The notes beneath the pieces were generated by a model. That model saw only the letters and a program-made list of their open reading frames with translations, was not told where the DNA came from and did not search any database. A DNA stretch of 64,000 nucleotides. Origin: Candidatus Saccharibacteria bacterium UBA2018 (GTDB taxonomy: Bacteria; Patescibacteriota; Saccharimonadia; Saccharimonadales; Saccharimonadaceae). Shown piece by piece: positions 56,952 to 64,000 of this stretch. How positions within the stretch are numbered: the first letter of the stretch is position 1; each line of letters opens with the position of its first letter. Both the position numbers and the translations under genes were made by a program. Location: NCBI GenBank assembly GCA_002335175.1, contig DDCA01000003.1, forward strand, positions 12,542 through 76,541, read 5' to 3'.

Positions 56952-58778
56952 CTATATTGTACCAGTATTCAAGTTGCGACGGATCAGACGGACTTCCTTG
57001 CCAAGCTGGCGCGAGCGGGCATAGAAGTAAACGACAACAGCAAGCAGGGCAGCGGCGAATATCATATTTTCGCGTGGACCGGTTTGAGGGAGCTCTTTTG
57101 TGATTTGTTCAACCACCTTCTTTTCAGTGGCACATTCGACGTCAACATCTATTGAATTACCGAAGGTATTTACCATCCGGCAGTCATAGCTATCTTGATT
57201 GCTGGTACCCCGGTTGGTTGTTGGAATTGTGTCGAACATCCTAATAACGATGGTACGCGATTCTTTTTGGAATGCCGAAAGTGTTACTTGCGGCCAAGTC
57301 AGGACTTTGGTGTCCTTATTGAAGCTACCGCCACCAGCATCGATGAGCTCGGCGTATTCGAGGACATCGTTAAGATCTTCACTCATCGTGACCTTTTCAA
57401 ACAACAAGCCTTTGTTCTCAACTGTGAGAGTGTAACTAATTCTGTCGCCTGCCCGTGCAGTAACCGTTGTTGCATTAACGTTTCCTTGGCTCATATTAAC
57501 GGAGCTCTTGGTGCTGATAACGTCGGAGTCACAACGCTCGTCTTTGATCCAGATATCAGGGTTGTCGGGGCAAGGCTGACAATCCGGGCTGTTTGGGGGA
57601 AGGCTCGGGTTATACGGGCAGACCTGGTTCGGAACGATGGTAAAGGGCTTGGCACACGTGGGGTCCGTTTTGACACCAACCGACGTATGAACACTCAATG
57701 TCACAACATACTGGCCCTCGCTAAGAACAAAATTGTCAGCGGTAACGCTCCGTTTCGATGACTTAACCACGACGCGCTTTACTTCTTTGCCAGAGGAGTT
57801 TTTAACAACGAAAACATATTTGGTAATTTTCGCACCGTTAGCAGTCGACGCTTTCCCGCTCAAGGATACAGTTGTACGATTAATAATCTCGGCCTTGGCT
57901 TCAACGCAGACTGCAGCAGGCTTCTCGTCGACAACAAAGGAATCGTAGCAGTCATTGCTGGTCTTTTGACCTTCGCTCGTTATCACCGTTAGGCGTACAT
58001 TGTACTTCCCAGGCGAATTCTGCTCGTAGACAAAGTCATGGCTCTGGCTCGCCGTGTCAAACTTCTTGGTATCAACCAGTGCGCCCGTGCCCGAGCGCTT
58101 AATCTCATATTTATAGGCTTTGATGACCGCGCCATCCTTTTTAACAGCAGCACCATTCATACGGAAACGCTTAGGCGTTAACTGCTGAATCTTCAGACTT
58201 TGGCAAAAAGCCTCTGGATTTGGGGCCTGAGGCGGTTTGGTTGTGACAAGATTGCCGCAGTCTTTCTTAAGGGCGAACCAGCCGAAGGCCTCTGAGTAAC
58301 CGGCAAACACAACGTGGTTTGGACCGCCTTGAGTAAGAGTCATCGGTCGATAATAGACGGTACCTTTCCCATAATTCCAGCTCCGTTGCCCCTGTGAATA
58401 GCTATAGAGGCTCGTCAGCGACCAGTTGTATCGGCCAGCTTCACCAACGGTTTTTTGTGACGTACCGGCAACTTCAGACCGTTTGATGCCAAGCGAGGCA
58501 AGAATATCACGTATGTTATTCGTATTCTTATCGAAGTGAGTAAGAAGTTCCTGTTTGCTACTTACGCCCCCGGGGATGAAGTCGGCGGCACTAGCTGCAT
58601 TGGCTGCTTCGGGTGGGGAGAAAACGGCGAGCGACTGAACAATCAAGGCGAGTGCAGTAAAGACTAAACCAACCCGGCGGGTGGTTTCTTCTTTGCGGAG
58701 CCGCCGCGCATAAAATCCAAGCTGCCCGACAAGCGCCGGACTGAAACTGAGATTCGATACTAGTTTTCGAAACATCAT
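56952..58778 (-). CDS. Secreted surface protein with LPQTG cell-wall sorting signal
   Basis: The 608-residue product has an N-terminal helix/signal (VGLVFTALALIVQSLAVFSPPEAANA), a conserved region after it (DFIPGGVSSKQELLTHFDKNTNNIRDILASLGIKRSEV), Ig/PKD-like beta modules (about 200-370), a Cys-rich CPYNPSLPPNSPDCQPCPDNPDIW linker and a DUF11-type module (RAGDRISYTLTVENKG). It ends ELPQTGPRENMIFAAALLAVVVYFYARSRQ, a classical LPXTG plus helix plus basic tail. It is therefore a predicted sortase substrate. Confidence 0.9.
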   Translation of the reverse strand: MMFRKLVSNLSFSPALVGQLGFYARRLRKEETTRRVGLVFTALALIVQSLAVFSPPEAANAASAADFIPGGVSSKQELLTHFDKNTNNIRDILASLGIKRSEVAGTSQKTVGEAGRYNWSLTSLYSYSQGQRSWNYGKGTVYYRPMTLTQGGPNHVVFAGYSEAFGWFALKKDCGNLVTTKPPQAPNPEAFCQSLKIQQLTPKRFRMNGAAVKKDGAVIKAYKYEIKRSGTGALVDTKKFDTASQSHDFVYEQNSPGKYNVRLTVITSEGQKTSNDCYDSFVVDEKPAAVCVEAKAEIINRTTVSLSGKASTANGAKITKYVFVVKNSSGKEVKRVVVKSSKRSVTADNFVLSEGQYVVTLSVHTSVGVKTDPTCAKPFTIVPNQVCPYNPSLPPNSPDCQPCPDNPDIWIKDERCDSDVISTKSSVNMSQGNVNATTVTARAGDRISYTLTVENKGLLFEKVTMSEDLNDVLEYAELIDAGGGSFNKDTKVLTWPQVTLSAFQKESRTIVIRMFDTIPTTNRGTSNQDSYDCRMVNTFGNSIDVDVECATEKKVVEQITKELPQTGPRENMIFAAALLAVVVYFYARSRQLGKEVRLIRRNLNTGTI

Positions 58779-58878
58779 TCTTGGCTTTTTATTTGTTTGT
58801 TTTTACTACTGTTATTGGATCCTTTTGTCTGTAGATTAGCATAAGTATTGTGTTCAGTGCAAGGGTTATTTTGAACAC

Positions 58879-58907
58879 TTGAGTGAATACCAATAATTCG
58901 ATATAAT
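58879..58907 (+). promoter_or_regulatory. Promoter of gyrB-gyrA
   Basis: TTGAGT (58879-58884) and TATAAT (58902-58907) with a 17-bp spacer, about 50 bp before the gyrB start. Confidence 0.75.
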
Positions 58908-58958
58908 GTGGGCAGTGTAAATAGCAGTGAGTCCGATTTGAAGGGCAGTGAGGGAATA

Positions 58959-60935
58959 ATGGCTAAACAAAAAAACGACGGATCTTATGACGCGTCGCAA
59001 ATTCAAGTTTTAGAGGGGCTTGAACCGGTTCGCAAACGACCAGGAATGTACATTGGTTCGACCGGCTACGACGGCGTCCACCACCTAATCAAAGAAATTG
59101 CCGACAACTCGATTGACGAAGCAATTGCCGGACACGCAACCCGGGTCGACGTTACAATATTGGCTGATGGGGGTATTACTATCAGTGATGATGGTCGTGG
59201 AATACCGATCGATAAGCATCCTAAAACCGGATTAAGTACCCTTGAGACAGTCTTGACGGTGCTACATGCCGGCGGTAAGTTCGGTGGCGGTGGCTATAAA
59301 GTGAGTTCCGGGCTGCACGGTGTCGGTTCGAGTGTTGTGAATGCGCTTTCCACAAAGTTAGTGGCCGAAGTCGTCCAAGACGGGCAGCTTTATTCAATTG
59401 AGTTTGAACGTGGAGCTTCAAAGGCTCCGTTAAGGAAAGTTGGTAAGACTGACCGGCCACGCGGTACGACGATTACTTTCTATCCAGACGACACAATTTT
59501 CAAGGAAACGATTGAATTTGATTATAAATGGGTCGTTAACTACCTTAGGCACCAGGCCTATCTAACAAAAGGCGTGTATGTATCGGTCGTTGATGAGCGC
59601 ACAAGCGAGCGTGCTGCCTTTTACTTCGAAGGCGGTATCCAGAGCTACGTCAAACACCTCAATATCGGCAAGGAAGTCATGAGCGAGGCTCCATTTTACG
59701 CGGAACGTCAGGTTGAAGACTCGATGGTCGAAATCGCTGTCCAGTACAACGATAGTTATGTTGAGATCGTCAAGCCATTCGCCAACAACGTGTTGACCCC
59801 CGATGGCGGTACGCATCTAATCGGATTCCGTTCAGCTATGACTCGTGTTATCAATGACTACGCACGCAAGTCCGGGCTCCTAAAAGAAAAAGAAGAAAAC
59901 TTAAGCGGAGACGACATCCGTGAAGGCTTGACCGCCATCATTCTCGTTAAATTACCTGACCCACAGTTCGAAGGACAGACCAAGAACAAGCTCGGTAACC
60001 CGGAAGTCCGCAGGTATGTCGAACAAGTAATGAACGAGTACTTCGCATACTATCTCGACGAGAATCCAAATGTTGCTAAGAAGATCGTCGGCAAAGCACT
60101 TTTAGCAGCCCGTGCCCGCAAAGCGGCCCGTGCCGCGCGTGATAACATCCTTCGAAAAGGTGCGCTCGACGGCCTCAGCCTGCCAGGGAAGCTATCGGAT
60201 TGCTCAAGCAAAAACCCAGCCGATAGCGAAATCTATATTGTAGAGGGTGACTCAGCCGGCGGATCCGCCAAATCGGGCCGTGACAGTAAGACGCAGGCTA
60301 TCCTTCCGTTACGCGGTAAGGTGCTAAACGTCGAACGGGCGCGCCTCGACAAAATGCTTGCTAATAATGAAATCGTTGCGCTCATCAAGGCATTGGGAGT
60401 AGGGATTGGTGAGCAGTTTGATATGACGGGGCTGCGCTATCACCGAATTATCATTATGACCGATGCCGATGTTGACGGTAGCCACATCTCGACACTACTG
60501 TTAACGTTCCTGTTCCGTTACATGAAAGAAGTCGTAGACGGCGGTCACGTTTATCTGGCTAAGCCGCCGCTCTATAGTGTCAACCATGGGAAAAAGAAGA
60601 TCTATGCGTACGACGAAACCGAGCGCGATCGGGTAATTGAAGAAATCCTTACAACAAAAGTTGAAAAAGGCTCAATCATTAACGAAGCCGATGACAAGGC
60701 AAAGCAAGCCGGTGTAACTATCTCGCGCTTCAAGGGATTGGGAGAAATGGACGCCGATCAGCTATGGGAAACAACGATGAACCCTGAAAATCGAGTGCTT
60801 GTACAAGTGCGTGTAGAGGATGCTGAAGAGGCTGATGCAATTTTCACAAAGTTAATGGGCGACGACGTAAGCCTTCGTAAAAACTTCATACAAACCCGTG
60901 CGAAAGACGTTGACCTAGAGGAATTGGACGTATAG
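58959..60935 (+). CDS. gyrB: DNA gyrase subunit B
   Basis: The start at 58959 (GAGGG 6 bp upstream) gives 658 residues. Landmarks are LEGLEPVRKRPGMYIGS, the GHKL ATP site EIADNSIDEA, DDGRGIPIDKHPKTG, GGYKVSSGLHGVGSSVVNALS, and the TOPRIM site VEGDSAGGSAKSGRD and IIMTDADVDGSHI. It lacks the Gram-negative insert. An ATG at 58908 adds 17 non-conserved residues next to the -10 box. Confidence 0.97.
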   Translation: MAKQKNDGSYDASQIQVLEGLEPVRKRPGMYIGSTGYDGVHHLIKEIADNSIDEAIAGHATRVDVTILADGGITISDDGRGIPIDKHPKTGLSTLETVLTVLHAGGKFGGGGYKVSSGLHGVGSSVVNALSTKLVAEVVQDGQLYSIEFERGASKAPLRKVGKTDRPRGTTITFYPDDTIFKETIEFDYKWVVNYLRHQAYLTKGVYVSVVDERTSERAAFYFEGGIQSYVKHLNIGKEVMSEAPFYAERQVEDSMVEIAVQYNDSYVEIVKPFANNVLTPDGGTHLIGFRSAMTRVINDYARKSGLLKEKEENLSGDDIREGLTAIILVKLPDPQFEGQTKNKLGNPEVRRYVEQVMNEYFAYYLDENPNVAKKIVGKALLAARARKAARAARDNILRKGALDGLSLPGKLSDCSSKNPADSEIYIVEGDSAGGSAKSGRDSKTQAILPLRGKVLNVERARLDKMLANNEIVALIKALGVGIGEQFDMTGLRYHRIIIMTDADVDGSHISTLLLTFLFRYMKEVVDGGHVYLAKPPLYSVNHGKKKIYAYDETERDRVIEEILTTKVEKGSIINEADDKAKQAGVTISRFKGLGEMDADQLWETTMNPENRVLVQVRVEDAEEADAIFTKLMGDDVSLRKNFIQTRAKDVDLEELDV

Positions 60936-60937
60936 AT

Positions 60938-63445
60938 ATGGATGACGAAAACACAACACCACTCAACGACGAGATATTACTTCCGCAGACACATTCTAAG
61001 ACTGTAGAAAATACATCAGTCGAATCGGTCATGGAAGATAGCTTCCTGCGCTACTCCATGAGCGTGATTATCGACCGAGCATTGCCCGATGTCCGCGATG
61101 GACTAAAGCCTGTTCATCGGCGCATTCTTTATACGATGAACCGTGACGGTCTTCGAGCCGGGGGTAAACACCGCAAAAGTGCAACGGTAGTTGGTGCGGT
61201 GATGGGTGACTATCATCCTCATGGCGATTCATCCATCTATGACTCAATGGTTCGTATGGCACAACCATGGTCAATGCGCTACATGCTTGTTAACGGCCAA
61301 GGTAACTTTGGTTCCATGGATGGAGACCCTCCGGCAGCAATGCGTTATACCGAAGCGAAAATGCAGTATGCCGCTGAAGAGATTCTGGCAGATATTGATA
61401 AAGAAACGGTTGATTTTCGTGATAACTACGACGGGCGTTTGCAAGAACCGGTTGTTTTGCCAGCTAAGCTGCCAAACCTGCTACTGAACGGGCAGATTGG
61501 TATTGCCGTCGGTATGGCGACCAATATCCCTCCGCATAATTTAGGCGAACTCGTCGACGCAACGGTCGAAATGATCGACAATCCGAATGCAACCGTTGAG
61601 GATCTCCTACAGCATGTTAAAGGTCCCGACTTTCCAACCGGTGCGGTCGTATACGGCGGCGCGCCAATGAAGCAGGCTTACATGACAGGACGGGGCAGCG
61701 TAACGATTCGTGCCGTTGCCGACATCGAAGAAAGTAAGAAAGGCCGCCACAGCATCGTCATTACCGAGATGCCATACGCAGTGAACAAAGCAACGTTTAT
61801 TGAGAAAGTTGCTGAGCTCGTCAAGGACAAGAAGCTCACGAGCATATCAGATATTCGTGACGAGAGTGCCCGTGGGTCGGTTCGTGTCGTCGTTGAACTC
61901 AAAAAAGATGCGTATCCAAAGAAAATTCTGAACCAGCTCTATAAAATGACAGCCCTTCAGACTAGCTACCACTTTAATATGCTGGCACTAATTGATGGAA
62001 TCCAGCCTCGGGTGCTGGGGTTGCAGGATATTTTACAAGAGTACATAAAACACCGTCAGGTAGTTGTCCGTAGGCGTACCGAGTATGAACTGCGTAAAGC
62101 GCAGGAGCGCGCGCATATCTTGGAAGGATACAAAATTGCCCTTGATAACATCGATGAAGTTATCAAAACTATCCGTGCATCGAAAACTTCTGAAATTGCC
62201 GAGGCAGCCTTGGTCAAACAGTTCAAGCTGACCGTCATTCAGGCTAAAGCTATCTTGGCGATGCAGCTCCGACGTCTGACCGGTCTTGAGCGCCAAGCTA
62301 TCGAAGACGAACTGAATGAACTGCGTAAATTAATAGCACGTCTTGAGGAAATACTAGCCTCCGAGGCCGAGGTTCTAAAGATTATAAAGACTGAGCTGCT
62401 CGAGATGAAAGAAAAATACGGTGACGACCGCCGTACCAAGATAATCAACCACGAGCTCGGTAAGTTCTCGGATGAAGAGCTGATTCCGGAAGAGGATTCA
62501 GTCATCTTGCTAACCGCCGAAAACTACGTTAAACGTACATTATTGAGCGAATACCGCCGCCAGAACCGCGGTGGTAAGGGCAAACGCGGTATGACAACCA
62601 AAGAAGAGGATGTCATTGACCAGCTGGTTCCGGCGAGCACCCACGACTACTTACTGTTCTTCACGAACCGTGGCCGTGTCTTCCGTCTGAAAGCCTATGA
62701 AGTCCCAGCCGCCAGCCTGGCCGCCAAAGGTGTCGCAGCCGTTAACCTGCTACAGATGCAGCCGGAAGAGAAAATTACGTCAATCATCCGCCACGAAAAG
62801 GATGCCAAAGATGACGGTTTCCTATTCATGGCTACAAAAAAGGGAACGGTCAAAAAGACTCCTCTCAAAGATTACGCCAACATCCGCACTAACGGATTGA
62901 TTGCTATCAACCTGGACGACGGTGATGAGTTGCGCTGGATTAAGAAAACCACGGGCAGTAACGATATCATTATCAGTACCTCGGCCGGACAGGCTATCCG
63001 CTTTAACGAAGCTGATGCCCGCCCTATGGGACGAGCTGCCCGCGGTGTCCGCGGAGCTCGGCTACGACCAAACGACGTAGTTGTCGGTATGGATGTCGTG
63101 ACGAGCGAGGAACAGATTCTGCTGGTTATCAGTGAAAAAGGCTTCGGTAAGCGCACGACAGCGGCGAACTTCCCAAGCCACAAGCGCGGCGGTGTCGGTA
63201 TTAAAGCAGCTGTCGTGACTGCTAAGACAGGACCAATCATCTCTGTTCAAACAATCGATCCGGATATGACTGACGCCATTCTGATTTCAAAGAACGGCCA
63301 AACCATTAGGCTCGCCCTAAAAGACATCAAGTTGTTGGGACGTACTACCCAAGGGGTAACTATTATGCGCCTTGCGGAAGGTGACAAGGTCTCATCAATC
63401 GGTATGATGCCGGAGCAAGCCAAGGGCGAGGCTGACGAGGAGTAG
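60938..63445 (+). CDS. gyrA: DNA gyrase subunit A
   Basis: The 835-residue product starts the conserved core at SYLRYSMSVIIDRALPDVRDGLKPVHRRILY type sequence (here DSFLRYSM...). The catalytic Tyr lies in AAMRYTEAKM. The QNRGGKGKRGM stretch near residue 546 is the GyrA box, which marks gyrase rather than topo IV, and six beta-pinwheel blades follow. The quinolone region reads GDYHPHGDSSIYDSMVRMAQ, Ser at the 83-equivalent. It begins 2 bp after gyrB. Confidence 0.97.
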   Translation: MDDENTTPLNDEILLPQTHSKTVENTSVESVMEDSFLRYSMSVIIDRALPDVRDGLKPVHRRILYTMNRDGLRAGGKHRKSATVVGAVMGDYHPHGDSSIYDSMVRMAQPWSMRYMLVNGQGNFGSMDGDPPAAMRYTEAKMQYAAEEILADIDKETVDFRDNYDGRLQEPVVLPAKLPNLLLNGQIGIAVGMATNIPPHNLGELVDATVEMIDNPNATVEDLLQHVKGPDFPTGAVVYGGAPMKQAYMTGRGSVTIRAVADIEESKKGRHSIVITEMPYAVNKATFIEKVAELVKDKKLTSISDIRDESARGSVRVVVELKKDAYPKKILNQLYKMTALQTSYHFNMLALIDGIQPRVLGLQDILQEYIKHRQVVVRRRTEYELRKAQERAHILEGYKIALDNIDEVIKTIRASKTSEIAEAALVKQFKLTVIQAKAILAMQLRRLTGLERQAIEDELNELRKLIARLEEILASEAEVLKIIKTELLEMKEKYGDDRRTKIINHELGKFSDEELIPEEDSVILLTAENYVKRTLLSEYRRQNRGGKGKRGMTTKEEDVIDQLVPASTHDYLLFFTNRGRVFRLKAYEVPAASLAAKGVAAVNLLQMQPEEKITSIIRHEKDAKDDGFLFMATKKGTVKKTPLKDYANIRTNGLIAINLDDGDELRWIKKTTGSNDIIISTSAGQAIRFNEADARPMGRAARGVRGARLRPNDVVVGMDVVTSEEQILLVISEKGFGKRTTAANFPSHKRGGVGIKAAVVTAKTGPIISVQTIDPDMTDAILISKNGQTIRLALKDIKLLGRTTQGVTIMRLAEGDKVSSIGMMPEQAKGEADEE

Positions 63446-63877
63446 ATGATGGAAGTGTCGCCGTACTTACTCGCAATTATGGCAGCATGGCTGATTGCAC
63501 AGGGGTTAAAATACGTCTTTGGCTCCGTGAAGAGCCGGACGTTTGGAAACTACCGCCAGCTCTATCTGTCTGGTAACATGCCCAGTGCCCATACCGCAAC
63601 GGTTGTAGCACTGGCGACGGTAGTCGGTTTGATAAACGGCTTTGAATCCGCTATCTTTGCGGTAGCAGCGCTTCTGGCTGGTGTAATAATGTACGACGCT
63701 ATCATGGTGCGACGTTCAAGCGGCGAGCAGGGAACAGCCATTCAGGAAATAATCAAAGAAGTAAAAAGCAAAGTCGCTCTGCCTCGGGCGGCCAAGGGTC
63801 ACACCCCAGAGGAGGTTCTAGTCGGGATGCTACTCGGGGTGGCTATTGGCTTCGCCGTATTCTTCATAACAGGGTAA
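63446..63877 (+). CDS. Divergent PAP2 family (DUF212, YuiD-like) membrane protein
   Basis: The 143-residue product matches the divergent PAP2 family: YLLAIMAAWLIAQGLKYVFGSVK, LYLSGNMPSAHTATVVALATVVGL and GVIMYDAIMVRRSSGEQGTAIQEI, then GHTPEEVLVGMLLGVAIGFAVF. It keeps the SGNMPSAH signature of lipid phosphatases. It starts directly at the gyrA stop, so it is co-transcribed. Substrate unknown. Confidence 0.9.
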   Translation: MMEVSPYLLAIMAAWLIAQGLKYVFGSVKSRTFGNYRQLYLSGNMPSAHTATVVALATVVGLINGFESAIFAVAALLAGVIMYDAIMVRRSSGEQGTAIQEIIKEVKSKVALPRAAKGHTPEEVLVGMLLGVAIGFAVFFITG

Positions 63878-63898
63878 TTACGCAGCTCAGAGAGAAGG

Positions 63899-64000
63899 CT
63901 AGTAGCCGAATCCTACGTAATCCGCGTCGATTTCTTGAGCGGTCTTATCAAACCACTCTTGAATTTGGTCCGGTGTCATAGGGCCTTTCTCGGTCTTGAT
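63899..64000 (-). CDS. C-terminal end of an unknown protein (partial)
   Basis: A minus-strand frame open to the window edge encodes 33 residues ending TPDQIQEWFDKTAQEIDADYVGFGY* (stop at 63901-63899). The acidic, aromatic sequence looks real. An internal Met exists, so it could be a small complete ORF, but a longer gene extending beyond the window is more likely. Confidence 0.55.
   Translation of the reverse strand: MKTEKGPMTPDQIQEWFDKTAQEIDADYVGFGY

Noticed and set aside
1..64000. CRISPR array
   Set aside because: No regularly spaced repeat of 25-40 bp was seen, and there are no cas-like proteins.
1..64000. Prophage or integrated plasmid
   Set aside because: The Xer-type recombinase sits alone beside housekeeping genes, and no phage structural, integrase-flanked or replication gene set is visible; the VirD4-like ATPase has no relaxase or mating-pair genes nearby.

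Overview
The window looks like part of the chromosome of a Patescibacteria/CPR bacterium, most likely Candidatus Saccharibacteria (TM7). The reasons are a compact layout of short operons, a standard genetic code, a complete type IV pilus locus, a GyrB-GyrA pair, CPR-style membrane and secreted proteins, and many genes whose -10 box lies only 6-11 bp before the start codon. Assignment rests on gene content and protein sequence read by eye; no database search was possible.

Layout. 1-4360: the end of ftsK, a PurM-like protein, then rpsF-ssb-rpsR, a small membrane protein, efp and tlyA. 4364-7661: an island of G/C-rich codon use with secreted proteins, each with its own promoter, structured leader and strong terminator; it includes a sortase domain cut off by an in-frame TGA. 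7742-9545: ychF and an Arr-like ADP-ribosyltransferase-fold gene, divergent. 9662-10936: another G/C-rich secreted protein. 11001-25094: a large surface protein followed by pilM-N-O-(P-like)-B-T-C, a major pilin, pilD and four minor pilin-like genes. 25095-27399: a Xer-type recombinase, uppP and ndk. 27402-27745: two tRNA-Arg genes around a rearranged tRNA-like stretch.

27813-34999: a PH-domain membrane protein, a PrsA/SurA-like chaperone, superoxide dismutase, hsp20 under a CIRCE operator, a secreted M23 peptidase with a propeller, tRNA-Asp, tRNA-Thr, a GT2 glycosyltransferase and an NrdR-like protein. 35067-38402: a 41-aa leaderless gene, a G/C-rich gene enclosed by inverted repeats, a subtilase-lectin and a frameshifted gene. 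38579-45508: tRNA-Val, thrS, an ATL-type protein, miaA, regulators, rpmB, an M50 protease, a candidate structured RNA and tRNA-Pro. 45568-50722: cutA, a Nudix-RNase H fusion, RNase P RNA, rplT-rpmI-infC, comM and tmRNA. 51029-58778: small membrane proteins, a VirD4/TraG-like ATPase and an LPQTG surface protein. 58879-64000: gyrB, gyrA, a divergent PAP2-like gene and the tail of a further gene.

How it fits together. The pilus, subtilase-lectin, M23 peptidase, LPQTG protein and VirD4-like ATPase form a surface and secretion toolkit that suits an epibiont living on other cells. The most unusual signals are a roughly 67-nt repeated RNA element with covarying hairpins (three copies), the TGA-interrupted sortase fusion, a possible CTTTGA +1 frameshift, an AUA-type start for infC, the inverted-repeat-enclosed gene at 35421-35937, and a 150-nt structured RNA upstream of tRNA-Pro.
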